Notes: generated from the letters alone by a model not told the origin. DNA of 44,903 nucleotides from Leptolyngbya sp. DLM2.Bin15 (GCA_007694125.1 RECH01000192.1:1-44903); one strand, 5' to 3'; counted from the first letter of the stretch, positions 36,338 to 44,650 are shown. Made by a program: numbers and translations.

Positions 36338-37191
36338 CACAACTACCCTGATCATCTGGCAACCAATAGAACAACCAGCATCCCAGGTCTTCCGTAGCAC
36401 CGCTGGCATTGCTCACGGTTCAAGCACCACCTTGGCGATCAGACCATCCTCGGGCCACCCTGGGACGTCTTGAGCAGGCCACAGCTCAATGCCCCATGAA
36501 CCTAGCTTGGCGCGATCAGGCGACCGTTGGCGCGCCAACAAGATAGCCGTGAACCTTGAATGATACAGGCGATCGCCACATCCGCCTGTCCCCCATCCTG
36601 GCAGTAGCAAAACGACACCAACAAACCAACGGTTGACGCTTCCCATGGCTGCTAAAAGATCGTGCACGAGAAACATTGCAATCGCCACACCGCATCTAGC
36701 GCAGGGTGTATCGCCCCTCAGCCCCTAGTGCAGGATCATGGCCCTGAGGGGTTAGTGCCTTCATTGCATTTGCCCAACGCCGTGTTATGTTACCAGTGAA
36801 ATTAGGAGATACCAAACAACAGTGTCTCGTCCTTTTCATAGCCTCAGTCCCCAGGCTTATGAATCGGTTGCAAGGGTACGGACTTATGAAAGACTCATGG
36901 TCTAGCACTTTTAAGATCTTTCAAAAGCGCACAGAACTTCTGTGACACTATCGTCTAACTACCACTGTAGAGTGAACTCTCAAAAATGGCTAGTGCGTTA
37001 CGCAATGTAACTCATTGATTAGTCCAAGGCGTAGCCTCCGCATATTTCCTGAAACTATGCGGAAATACGGGTCTAATCTGCCCTCAGGCCAGGAGGTTCT
37101 CTCTATCAAAGATCAGAAGAATTGCGATTGATGGGTCTTCATAAATCCTGCACTGTTGAGTTGGGTCTTGCATCTACACAGGGCTAGGACA
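36338..37191. other. Long gene-poor stretch with several inverted repeats
   Basis: About 850 bases without a supportable gene. Hairpin-capable sequences: CCCCTCAG (36714-36721) with CTGAGGGG (36744-36751); TTCATAGCCT (36835-36844) with AGGC/TATGAA (36853-36863, one bulge); and TCCGCATA (37037-37044) with TATGCGGA (37056-37063) next to GGCGTAGCC, a motif common in cyanobacterial dispersed repeats. A minus-strand frame at 36413-36646 could encode a 77-residue protein with a hydrophobic N-terminus, but it has no ribosome-binding site and no recognised similarity, so it is not called. This could be the remnant of a decayed region. Confidence 0.55.
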
Positions 37192-37347
37192 ATGAAATAC
37201 GCGTTTGCTGCAATGATTGCACTCCTTTCTCTCGCTGCAACATCTACCATCATGGAGCCAATGAGTAAGAATCCACCATGCAATCCCGAGTTGGAATGTG
37301 ATGTTGTTGTTCAGCTCCATGGGGTGAAGACCGTACGTAATCAGTAG
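37192..37347 (+). CDS. Tiny predicted secreted peptide, candidate gene
   Basis: A 51-codon frame beginning MKYAFAAMIALLSLAATS, a signal-peptide-like leader, followed by a short mature part with two cysteines (PCNPELEC) and VVVQLHGVKT. AGGAC lies one base before the ATG, too close to be ideal. Fourteen bases downstream another small frame opens. It lies in a gene-poor region, so it may be a lineage-specific gene or a chance frame; no family is recognised. Confidence 0.4.
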   Translation: MKYAFAAMIALLSLAATSTIMEPMSKNPPCNPELECDVVVQLHGVKTVRNQ

Positions 37348-37361
37348 CGTCTAATAGAACC

Positions 37362-37604
37362 ATGACTAGAGAGCTTGTGACAAGGAAAATCGATTGGCGA
37401 GAGATAGGCTTACTCCTGACCATCGCGGCTGCCACTAGTTTTATTACGCTAGGGGTTTTGGAATGCCTGTTTAACAATATTCGCTGTGTGCAAATCGGAA
37501 CAGACGGCAGCTACAACAGGCTGCATGGCTTTCAGAATTGCGCCCCAGCGGACATCAACCAGCGATCGCCTGCCTGGTCGCGATCGCATATTGGACGTTC
37601 ATAG
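37362..37604 (+). CDS. Small membrane protein, candidate gene
   Basis: An 80-codon frame starting MTRELVTRKIDWREIG, with one likely membrane helix (about 16-34, GLLLTIAAATSFITLGVLE) and three cysteines (CLFNNIRC, NC). The end runs through two HIP1-type octamers (QRSPAWSRSH), which argues that the last fifteen codons are not conserved. It follows the 51-codon frame by 14 bases and is followed by a terminator at 37770-37806, so a small operon is plausible. Not recognised. Confidence 0.38.
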   Translation: MTRELVTRKIDWREIGLLLTIAAATSFITLGVLECLFNNIRCVQIGTDGSYNRLHGFQNCAPADINQRSPAWSRSHIGRS

Positions 37605-37710
37605 GACGTTAACCTGCAACCTTTCTTGAGGCGGCATCCTAGGGCTCTCTAGTCAATCAGAGTCCTGTTTGTCTTGCCCGATTTCTGCATCGGCAAGACG
37701 TCGGTGAATC

Positions 37711-37755
37711 TCTGCCTCAGTGACATCTGTCTCAGTGAAATCTATCTCAGTGACA
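37711..37755 (+). repeat. Three tandem 15-bp repeats
   Basis: TCTGCCTCAGTGACA (37711-37725), TCTGTCTCAGTGAAA (37726-37740) and TCTATCTCAGTGACA (37741-37755). The unit length is a multiple of three but no supported reading frame covers it. It lies between the small ORFs and a hairpin terminator. Confidence 0.85.
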
Positions 37756-37769
37756 ACGATCGATCACGG

Positions 37770-37806
37770 AGCGATCGCTTCATCTAACCAGGAGCGATCG
37801 CTTTTT
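37770..37806 (+). terminator. Terminator built from two HIP1 palindromes
   Basis: AGCGATCGCT at 37770-37779 and again at 37793-37802 are each self-complementary and can pair with one another to give a 10-bp stem with a 13-base loop, followed by a run of Ts (37802-37806). It would end a plus-strand transcript from the small ORFs at 37192-37604. Confidence 0.6.
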
Positions 37807-38168
37807 AATGCTCTTATCAAACTCCCATAATTCTAGGAGGCCATACATCCGTGATTTTACGGGCTCCCCGCAAATCTACGGACAGCTTTATGTAAAAATC
37901 ATGGGGCTTTTGTAAAACCTGTATGAAGATGCGCACCTGATCTGGACTTTCTAGGACAAAACCGCTAGGAACTGGCCCTGGGACGACCGTCCTACATGCC
38001 TACCTTGGCCCCGCCGATATTCCTGCACCTTGATGGATCGACGCGATCGTTATCTCTCCTAGGACGCAGCGGATAGCCCCAAGTTCCTGTCCCATCATCA
38101 CCGGGCGATCGCTGAATCCCTCGTCAGATGGCGGTAAAATCGGGGGGATCATTTGTGGGTCTTCAGGC
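37807..38168. other. Leader and spacer before the GH116 gene
   Basis: About 360 bases with no supported gene. It contains two GTAAAA-centred AT-rich tracts (near 37890 and 37910), HIP1-like octamers, and presumably the promoter of the glucosidase gene; no convincing -35/-10 pair was picked out. Confidence 0.5.
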
Positions 38169-40589
38169 ATGATTCCAAGCTGTAGCTGGCAGCGGCCCCT
38201 TGGGCTGGGCTGGACTAATCCTTATACCGTTCGCTACGCCAGCAATCTCGATGATGGCCCCTGGCATGGGATGCCGTTGGGTGGCTTTGGGGCAGGCTGT
38301 ATGGGGCGATCGCCTCGGGGAGACTTCAACCTCTGGCATATTGACGGCGGCGAGCATGTGTTTCGCTCGGTGCCAGCCTGTCAGTTTAGCCTGTTTGAAC
38401 AGTCTGGCCAGCAAACCCAAGCCTACGCCCTTTGTACAGAAGCCGACGCTGTCCCCAGCGCTTGGACGCCCTATCCCGCCAGCAGCAAGGGACAACCAAC
38501 GGGCGACTACCATGCCCTCTATCCTCGCAGTTGGTTTGTCTACGAGGCATTGCAGGCAAAGGTCACCTGTGAACAGTTTTCGCCGATTTTACCCGGCAAT
38601 TATCAAGACACCAGCTATCCCGTAGCGGTGTTTCACTGGACGCTGGAAAATCCCACCGATGCCCCCCTCACCCTCAGCATCTTGGTGACCTGGCAGAACA
38701 TGGTGAGCTGGTTTACCAATGGGCAGAGTACGCCGGAAGTGCGGATGCGGGACGACGGCAGCCCCGTGTATGACTACCAGCCGCGCTGGGGCGATAGCCA
38801 AGGCAATAGCAACCAGTGGCAGCCGATGGATGCTGCCGGACGGGTGGGCTGGGTGATGGATCGGGCAAACCGACCGGAGCAGCCCCAGGAGGGGGATGGC
38901 CAATGGGCGATCGCTGCCCAAGCTGACGATTGCGAAGTGTTCTACCACAGCCGCTGGAATCCCGATGGCGATGGCGCGGAGCTATGGAACAGCTTTGCCC
39001 GCGATGGATCCCTGCCCAATGTAGCCGACCCCACCCCCGCCGCTGCTGGAGAACAGATTGCCACTGCCCTGGCCTTACGCATCACCCTTGCGCCGGGAGA
39101 GCGGCGTACTCTACCCATGGCGATCGCTTGGGATGTCCCGGTGACCGAATTTGCCCAGGGAGTGACCTATCTACGGCGCTATACGGACTTTTTTGGCGCG
39201 GATGGGCGACAGGCCTGGGCGATCGCTCAGACGGCGCTGGATCAGTATGCAACCTGGCAACAGCAGATTCAGGAGTGGCAGCAGCCGATTCTCGACCGAG
39301 CGGATCTACCCAATTGGTTCAAAATGGCGCTGTTTAACGAACTCTACGACCTCTGTAGCGGAGCCAGCCTTTGGAGTGCGGCCAGCGATCGCGATCCGGT
39401 GGGTCAGTTTGCCGTCGCAGAATGCTTAGACTATCGCTGGTATGAAAGTTTAGACGTACGCCTCCATGCCTCATGGTCGCTGCTGCTGCTATGGCCCGAC
39501 CTAGAAAAAGCCGTGATGCGCGCCTTCGCCCGAGCCATTCCCAGCGCCGACGATACCCCACGGGTGATTGGCTACTACTACACCATTGGCGCGGAAAGCC
39601 CGATGGCGATGCGCAAAACCGCCAACGCCACCCCCCACGACCTGGGTGCCCCCAACGAACATCCCTGGGAAAAAACCAACTACACCAGCTACCAAGACTG
39701 CAACCTGTGGAAAGATCTGGCTAGCGACTTCGTGATTCAGGTCTATCGAGATTTTCTATTCACCGGCAGCACCGATCTGGCCTTCCTCAGAGACTGCTGG
39801 CCCTCGGTGGTCAGCGCCCTCGACTATCTCAAAGGCTTCGACCACGACGGCGACGGCATTCCCGAAAACTCCGGAGCACCGGATCAAACCTTTGACGACT
39901 GGCGGCTCAAGGGCATCAGCGCCTACTGTGGCGGCCTCTGGCTGGCGGCCTTGGAAGCAGCGATCGCCATCGGTCAAGTCTTGGAGCAAGCTGGGGAAGT
40001 TGCCCCCAGTCCCGCCGAGCAGATCTCACGCTACCAAACCTGGCTGACCCAAGCCAAACCCCTGTACCAAGAAGCGCTATGGAATGGCCGCTATTACCGC
40101 TTAGACACCGGCAGCGGCTCCGACGTGGTCATGGCGGATCAGCTTTGCGGTCAGTTCTATGCCCGCCTGCTGGGTCTACCCGACATCGTGCCGACAGACT
40201 GCGCCCAGTCTGCTCTTGAAATGGTGTATGAAGCCTGTTTCATGCGCTTCCACAATGGTCAATTCGGCGCGGCCAATGGTCTGCGTCCCGATGGTTCGCC
40301 CATGAATCCAGACGACACCCATCCCCTAGAAGTGTGGACAGGCATCAACTTTGGCCTCGCCGCCTTTTTGGTGCAAATGAACCTGCGAGACGAAGCCCTG
40401 CGCATGACCGAGGCCGTGGTTAAACAGATCTATACCAACGGGCTGCAGTTCCGCACGCCAGAAGCCATCACCGCCGTGGGCACCTTCCGCGCCTGTCACT
40501 ACCTGCGGGCCTTGGCTATCTGGCTGACCTACGGCATGTTGACAGACTTTGCGCCGGTGTTGCCTAATCCCCCCAGTCATGGGGATTGA
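38169..40589 (+). CDS. GH116 beta-glucosidase/glucosylceramidase-like protein
   Basis: An 806-residue glycoside hydrolase of family GH116 (GBA2 type, which includes bacterial and archaeal beta-glucosidases/xylosidases). The N-terminal beta-sandwich begins NPYTVRYASNLDDGPWHGMPLGGFGAGCMG, the family start. The C-terminal (alpha/alpha)6 domain has the nucleophile region YRWYESLDVR (Glu426) and the acid/base region PDQTFDDW (Asp572 or Asp576), with SAYCGGLWLAALEAAI and EVWTGINFGLAAFLV further on. There is no signal peptide, so it is probably cytoplasmic. Substrates (beta-glucosides, possibly glucosylated lipids or compatible solutes) cannot be told from the sequence. The 3' end overlaps the convergent lipoprotein gene by 26 bases. 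Confidence 0.9.
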   Translation: MIPSCSWQRPLGLGWTNPYTVRYASNLDDGPWHGMPLGGFGAGCMGRSPRGDFNLWHIDGGEHVFRSVPACQFSLFEQSGQQTQAYALCTEADAVPSAWTPYPASSKGQPTGDYHALYPRSWFVYEALQAKVTCEQFSPILPGNYQDTSYPVAVFHWTLENPTDAPLTLSILVTWQNMVSWFTNGQSTPEVRMRDDGSPVYDYQPRWGDSQGNSNQWQPMDAAGRVGWVMDRANRPEQPQEGDGQWAIAAQADDCEVFYHSRWNPDGDGAELWNSFARDGSLPNVADPTPAAAGEQIATALALRITLAPGERRTLPMAIAWDVPVTEFAQGVTYLRRYTDFFGADGRQAWAIAQTALDQYATWQQQIQEWQQPILDRADLPNWFKMALFNELYDLCSGASLWSAASDRDPVGQFAVAECLDYRWYESLDVRLHASWSLLLLWPDLEKAVMRAFARAIPSADDTPRVIGYYYTIGAESPMAMRKTANATPHDLGAPNEHPWEKTNYTSYQDCNLWKDLASDFVIQVYRDFLFTGSTDLAFLRDCWPSVVSALDYLKGFDHDGDGIPENSGAPDQTFDDWRLKGISAYCGGLWLAALEAAIAIGQVLEQAGEVAPSPAEQISRYQTWLTQAKPLYQEALWNGRYYRLDTGSGSDVVMADQLCGQFYARLLGLPDIVPTDCAQSALEMVYEACFMRFHNGQFGAANGLRPDGSPMNPDDTHPLEVWTGINFGLAAFLVQMNLRDEALRMTEAVVKQIYTNGLQFRTPEAITAVGTFRACHYLRALAIWLTYGMLTDFAPVLPNPPSHGD

Positions 40590-41355
40590 GCACCACAATC
40601 ATACTGTGAACCACCGGCTCCACCTCATCCAAACGCGGATGATTCGAGGGGAACAGGGTATCACCGATGATCGGATAGTCTCCCTCGTAAATGCTCATCT
40701 CATTGTGGGAAGGACGCATCCGTAAGTACAAGACATTGCGGTAGGCATCCAGCCGGCTGTTATCCAGTTGAATGGTGCCGCCATAGTCCCAGGCGAACCC
40801 ATAGAACTGGAAATCGCCCAAAACCTGCCTCAGCTCTGCCAAGTCCATGCCGGTATGCACACCTTCCGGCGTGTGCCAGGCAGGATCTAACTCCCGCACT
40901 TCAAAGGGGCGCGATCGCGTCTCATCTGTCCAGATAATCGCCAGCGATCGCCCCTCCTCCAACTCCACCCAAGTGCCTGGCTCCTCAAAGCCTTCCCCCA
41001 CACCGATCAAACCATCGCGGAGCTGATCTTCGCCAAAGATGGCAGCAAGCTGCTGGCGATTGGTATCGCGGGTGATGGGGCCCACGCGCTCACCAGGAAT
41101 CACGGTGGTGTCTGCCAGGGGATCCACCTGGGTCTCGTCTACCAAGGGGCGATCGCTGGTTGGGGGACGAGACGGGACAGGTTCAGTCGGCACCTGCACA
41201 GCTAGATCGTCAGCAGGTTCATCAGCGGGTTCGCCTTGCACAGCTTCCGACTCCGGGGCCGGCGGCAGGGCCGATCCCTCTGGCTCCGGCGACCCTCCAC
41301 AGGCGATCGATAGAAGAGCGATCGCCCCTAGTAATCCTAAAAAACGTCGGTTCAT
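40564..41355 (-). CDS. Predicted lipoprotein with C-terminal globular domain
   Basis: A 263-residue protein with a signal peptide ending in SIAC (Cys19; the -3 residue is Ser, a tolerated variant of the lipobox). A Glu/Pro/Ala-rich linker (about 20-75) leads to a domain beginning VGPITRDTNRQQLAAIFGEDQL, with GTWVELEEGRSLAIIWTD, GMDLAELRQVLGDFQFYGFAWDYGG and EVEPVVHSMIVVLNPH. The TRxxLxxxFG and LRQVLGxFxFYGFAWDYGG pattern resembles domains of exported proteins of unknown function. Convergent with the GH116 gene. Confidence 0.75.
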   Translation of the reverse strand: MNRRFLGLLGAIALLSIACGGSPEPEGSALPPAPESEAVQGEPADEPADDLAVQVPTEPVPSRPPTSDRPLVDETQVDPLADTTVIPGERVGPITRDTNRQQLAAIFGEDQLRDGLIGVGEGFEEPGTWVELEEGRSLAIIWTDETRSRPFEVRELDPAWHTPEGVHTGMDLAELRQVLGDFQFYGFAWDYGGTIQLDNSRLDAYRNVLYLRMRPSHNEMSIYEGDYPIIGDTLFPSNHPRLDEVEPVVHSMIVVLNPHDWGD

Positions 41356-41923
41356 AACATAGTGCTCATAGCGTCAGACTCACCAGCCGTTGTAGCTTGT
41401 CGTTCCAATCCGGCGAGTGCAGTTCTGTTAGATACATAACTCTACCCTACGATTTCCTACGCAGATTGGGGGCGATCGGAGGATACTTTCAAGAATGGCA
41501 CAGGTGTCTAACCGAGACAGGCAACGACCGGAATGACGAGAGCGATCGCCCACAGGTCAACTCAGGTTTGAACATACGTCAGACATTCGCTGGAACTCCG
41601 CAGCAGCAATTATCTTATCTTAAAACTCAAAGCAACGCATAAGACAGAGATAAAAATTCAGCCAACATACGACGACATATGTTCGCAAGCATAAGGGCGA
41701 TCGCCAGCATCCGACGCTTATGATTTGTGCTCTCCTGTCCATGCAAACCTGATCATGGCTGCGGTGCCCCAAGACAGCGCCGTACCCATCAACGTTAAGG
41801 GACTATAAGGATATTGCCCCAACGTCAGACTTGTGGAGGAAGATAGGAGAGACCAACGGCTCTCACGGGCAACCTCCCGCCTGCCGCCCAGTCCTGATGA
41901 GAACACTCTGCGATCGCTGAACT
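41356..41923. other. Gene-poor spacer before the HdrB-like gene
   Basis: About 570 bases with three HIP1 octamers. CATAAG (41690-41695) and CTTATG (41716-41721) flank one of them and can pair. GTGGAGGAAGATAGGAGAG at 41830-41848 is a purine-rich stretch but lies about 80 bases from the next start. No coding frame is supported. Confidence 0.5.
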
Positions 41924-42823
41924 ATGTCACTCAAGTATGCCTACTATCCCGGTTGCGTCGCCCAAGGGGCCTGCCGCGAACTCCACCAATCCACCCAAGC
42001 CCTCACCCGTGCCTTGGGCATCGAACTAGTTGAACTCAAAAAAGCCGCCTGCTGCGGGTCGGGCACCTTTAAGGAAGAGTCGCAACTGCTGGAAGATACG
42101 GTGAATGCCCGCAACATTGCCCTAGCAGAAGAACTCAACCTGCCCCTGCTCACCCACTGCAGCACCTGCCAAGGGGTAATAGGCCATGTGGACGAACGGC
42201 TGAAGGAGGCACAGGAACAGGATCCAGCCTACCTCAATCAAATTAACGGTCTGCTGAAAAAAGAAGGCTGCTCACCCTACCAAGGCAGTAGCAGCGTCAC
42301 CCATATTCTTTGGGCTCTGGTGGGAGACTATGGCGTGGAAGCCTTGCAGCAACGGGTGACTCGGGCGCTGTCGGGGCTGAACTGTGCAGCATTCTACGGT
42401 TGCTACCTGCTACGGGCCCAGAAGCACCTACCCCACGACGATCCCCACGCACCAGAATCGATGGAACGGGTCTTCCGAGCCGTGGGAGCAACGCCCATTT
42501 ATTATTCGGGACGCACCCAGTGCTGCGGCTGGCCAATTTCCAGCTATGACACGACCAATTCTTTCAAAATGGCGGGGTCACATCTCCAAGAAGCGATCGC
42601 TGCCGGTGCGGACTGTATCGTCACGCCTTGCCCGCTCTGTCATCTCAACCTCGATTCACGACAGCCGGAGGTCGCCAAGGTGATGGGGCGATCGCTTGAC
42701 CTGCCCATTTTGCACCTACCCCAGCTCGTCGCCCTAGCTCTCGGAGTATCACCCAAGGATCTGGGATTAGACCGCCATGTGGTTTCCACTCGCCCCGTTC
42801 TGGAAAAACTCGGGCTGCTGTAG
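41924..42823 (+). CDS. Heterodisulfide reductase subunit B-like / SdhE-type CCG-domain protein
   Basis: A 299-residue protein with two CCG domains. First: Cys11, Cys43-Cys44 and CSTC (79, 82); second: Cys160, Cys200-Cys201 and CPLC (236, 239). The pattern C-(31)-CC-(34)-CxxC matches the HdrB/SdhE/SdhC-type domain that binds a noncubane [4Fe-4S] cluster. In cyanobacteria such proteins have been proposed to be membrane-anchor partners of succinate dehydrogenase, whose flavoprotein SdhA is encoded in this window at 22034. No HdrA or HdrC gene is nearby. The ATG at 41924 is preferred for the MSLKYAYYPGC start. Function as an SDH subunit is an inference. Confidence 0.85.
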   Translation: MSLKYAYYPGCVAQGACRELHQSTQALTRALGIELVELKKAACCGSGTFKEESQLLEDTVNARNIALAEELNLPLLTHCSTCQGVIGHVDERLKEAQEQDPAYLNQINGLLKKEGCSPYQGSSSVTHILWALVGDYGVEALQQRVTRALSGLNCAAFYGCYLLRAQKHLPHDDPHAPESMERVFRAVGATPIYYSGRTQCCGWPISSYDTTNSFKMAGSHLQEAIAAGADCIVTPCPLCHLNLDSRQPEVAKVMGRSLDLPILHLPQLVALALGVSPKDLGLDRHVVSTRPVLEKLGLL

Positions 42824-42988
42824 TTGGATGCATCATGATGACATCTGCCAAGGTTGTGCTGAGAGGAATCACGTTATTATCTACTAGCTGTACAGTATCG
42901 AGGGGGGCAATTAACGCCTCTGTTTACACCTAGTGGTCTAGAAGTAGAAATCCTGACATAATTTAAGATATGACTTGGAGGTTGTCCT

Positions 42989-43216
42989 ATGAAGCAGCAG
43001 TCTTTCGAAGGAACATGGGAAGAAATTCTTCGTTACGCCCCAGAACTAGCTGGACAGCGCGTAAAACTAACCGTGCTATCCAACGAGAGCACACCCCTTC
43101 AAAACGAGACTACCCTGGATCAAGTCTTACAAGGTAGGGTCGGACGAGTTCAATTTCAGCCTTCAAATTTGTCCACACGCACCAAACAAGTCTTCACCGA
43201 TCTCTTGAAGGGCTAA
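42989..43216 (+). CDS. Small antitoxin-like protein, orphan
   Basis: A 75-residue protein, MKQQSFEGTWEEILRYAPELAGQRVKLTVLSNE, followed by a charged tail. The N-terminal beta strand (SFEGTWEEI...) and AGxRVxLTVL look like the AbrB/VapB-type antitoxin proteins found in cyanobacterial toxin-antitoxin pairs. GGAGG lies 8 bases before the ATG. There is no toxin gene next to it; downstream are HIP1 octamers, a candidate small RNA and the convergent Abi gene. It could be an orphan antitoxin or part of the same defence neighbourhood. Confidence 0.65.
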   Translation: MKQQSFEGTWEEILRYAPELAGQRVKLTVLSNESTPLQNETTLDQVLQGRVGRVQFQPSNLSTRTKQVFTDLLKG

Positions 43217-43356
43217 TACTGACCGTCTCAAGGCGATCGCTCTTTCTACAACCTGATTTCTGGGGGGCGATCGCTTTAGAGTTACTTCAGAACAACTCAG
43301 AAGAACGGCAGACTCAGCGACGTTAGACTTGCTCGAAAGATTAAAATGCAACATGC

Positions 43357-43386
43357 TTGACTACATTCTATTGTGTTGAGTATCAT
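43357..43386 (+). promoter_or_regulatory. Promoter of the candidate small RNA
   Basis: A -35 TTGACT (43357-43362), 18-bp spacer and -10 TATCAT (43381-43386). The predicted start is near 43392, directly ahead of three hairpins and a terminator, with no coding frame following. Confidence 0.6.
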
Positions 43387-43391
43387 ACAAG

Positions 43392-43468
43392 TGGAGCTCG
43401 GCTCAGGGGTAGTCGTATGACTGCCGCACCAAACCGCACCAAACCTTAGGTGGCGGTTTTAGTGTTTT
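43392..43468 (+). ncRNA. Candidate small structured RNA facing the Abi gene
   Basis: Predicted 77-nt RNA from the promoter at 43357-43386 to a T-run. It folds into three hairpins: GAGC/GCTC (43394-43404), GGTAGTC/GACTGCC (43408-43425, one G-T pair, GTAT loop) and the terminator AAACCGCACC/GGTGGCGGTTT (43431-43459). A 10-bp tandem duplication, CCGCACCAAA, spans 43424-43443. No open frame of note fits. It is not matched to a known cyanobacterial RNA (Yfr1, Yfr2, 6S were considered). It lies 182 bases from the end of the convergent Abi_2 gene and could be a regulatory RNA or an RNA partner of it. Confidence 0.5.
43431..43468 (+). terminator. Intrinsic terminator of the candidate small RNA
   Basis: AAACCGC-ACC (43431-43440) pairs with GGT-GCGGTTT (43449-43459) with one bulged G (43452), a 10-bp GC-rich stem followed by TTTTAGTGTTTT. 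Its position just after two hairpins supports a short transcript. Confidence 0.7.
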
Positions 43469-43649
43469 AAAGCGAATTATCGAAACAGTAATATTTTATC
43501 CCTCGCACCTGCAAGATCTGATTCTGATGAGGGGTGATCGCTCTTGCCTCGTCAAATAGCAGATTAAACTGCTTGATTCTGCTGCCTAAAGGCAGTTATC
43601 CAGAGGTAGAACACTGCCCTGAATCTTTAAGTTATTCAACGCTCGGCTC

Positions 43650-44576
43650 CTATTCCCATACTGGAAGAGCCATCCAGTCTTCTGGAAAACCCATTCTTGA
43701 TCTATCGACTTTCGGATGTTCTTCCAGTAAGTGTTCTAGTCTTTCTTCCCAGTGTGAATCTTGAGAGATTTTTCTCAGGAGTCTAATGATTACAAATACC
43801 TGAGCAAAAAACATATTATTTTGAGAGACATGATTTCTATATTCCTTCAAAATTTTAGGTTTGATAGTAAAGGTTCGGTTCCAGATCCTGGAATGATGTG
43901 CACATAGATTTCGAAGGTATGACATTGTGTGCAACCATGATTCTAGAATACGGTAGGGAACTGAGAATAAGCCAGCGATCTTCTTCTGCAACCCCGACTC
44001 CAGAGACTTATATATTAACGACACTGTTCCCAAAGAAAGCGTCTCAAATATCATCCAACTAGGAGGAAGTTCTGGGTCATCATAATGCCTCATGTAATGC
44101 TGAATGAATATATCCGACTTGTTTTCTTCAACATCTTTTTTAAGCTTTATCAACCAGTTGGCATGATTAAACGTTTTCTTGTTTTTCTTGCTGGCTTCGC
44201 TCGTCTTAAAAGGCTCTTTCATCAAGAACCAGTGAGAGCCATAGTCAACACTAGCCACATTTGATATCGCTGCTTTTATAGCAACTTCGATGCGTTCAAC
44301 AGCATCCATTATAAGTAGGCGCAGCTTTCGATCGAAAATGTATAAATCTAAGACCTGCTCAAAGCTTACATAGGGCTTGAATTGGTGGTTATCACCGCTT
44401 GCTTCACAATACTGAAAGGGGATGCAGTAAGCAGAGAGCCTATAGTAGCCAATAAATCTTAGGTAGTGACTTGCTACCTCACGATTGTCTATCTTGAGTC
44501 CCCTAGAAACAAGCAAGTCAACCTGCTGTTCTATCGTTAAAGCTGGCTTGCTAAATTTGCTTCTGCTTTTGTCCAC
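43650..44576 (-). CDS. Abi_2 family (AbiF/AbiD-type) HEPN protein, predicted abortive-infection RNase
   Basis: A 308-residue protein of the Abi_2 family (pfam07751), known from lactococcal AbiD/AbiF phage-resistance loci. It shows the family pattern: LTIEQQVDLLVSRGLKI, HYLRFIGYYRLSAYCIPF, FEQVLDLYIFDRKLRLLIM and AVERIEVAIKAAISN, PPSWMIFETLSLGTVSLIYK, and the HEPN catalytic motif RNLCAH (Arg222-His227, RxxxxH) in YLRNLCAHHSRIWNR. HEPN proteins of this type are RNA-cleaving toxins. The start is a GTG at 44576, with AGGAAG about 20 bases upstream, so translation initiation looks weak. The coding sequence is AT-rich and free of HIP1 octamers, fitting horizontal acquisition. It lies downstream of a promoter/small-RNA/terminator unit. 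Confidence 0.88.
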   Translation of the reverse strand: MDKSRSKFSKPALTIEQQVDLLVSRGLKIDNREVASHYLRFIGYYRLSAYCIPFQYCEASGDNHQFKPYVSFEQVLDLYIFDRKLRLLIMDAVERIEVAIKAAISNVASVDYGSHWFLMKEPFKTSEASKKNKKTFNHANWLIKLKKDVEENKSDIFIQHYMRHYDDPELPPSWMIFETLSLGTVSLIYKSLESGLQKKIAGLFSVPYRILESWLHTMSYLRNLCAHHSRIWNRTFTIKPKILKEYRNHVSQNNMFFAQVFVIIRLLRKISQDSHWEERLEHLLEEHPKVDRSRMGFPEDWMALPVWE

Positions 44577-44600
44577 GCAACACTCTATGGATTGAGCTTC

Positions 44601-44650
44601 CTAAAAAAACAAAACTCACCTAGTGCGCTTCCGAGAGAGGCGAGGTGAGT
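44601..44650 (-). terminator. Hairpin and T-run between promoter and Abi_2 start
   Basis: On the minus strand an 8-bp stem (ACTCACCT/AGGTGAGT) is followed by TTTTGTTTTTTT. It lies between the promoter at 44663-44691 and the GTG at 44576, so it should limit read-through into the Abi_2 gene. Confidence 0.75.

Noticed and set aside
36413-36688. 91-codon minus-strand frame with a hydrophobic start in the gene-poor region
   Set aside because: No ribosome-binding site and no known similarity; it could be a small secreted protein but cannot be supported from the sequence alone.
43392-43468. Assignment of the candidate small RNA to a known cyanobacterial family such as Yfr1
   Set aside because: The conserved unpaired Yfr1 motif (ACTCCTCACAC) is absent; left as an unassigned RNA.
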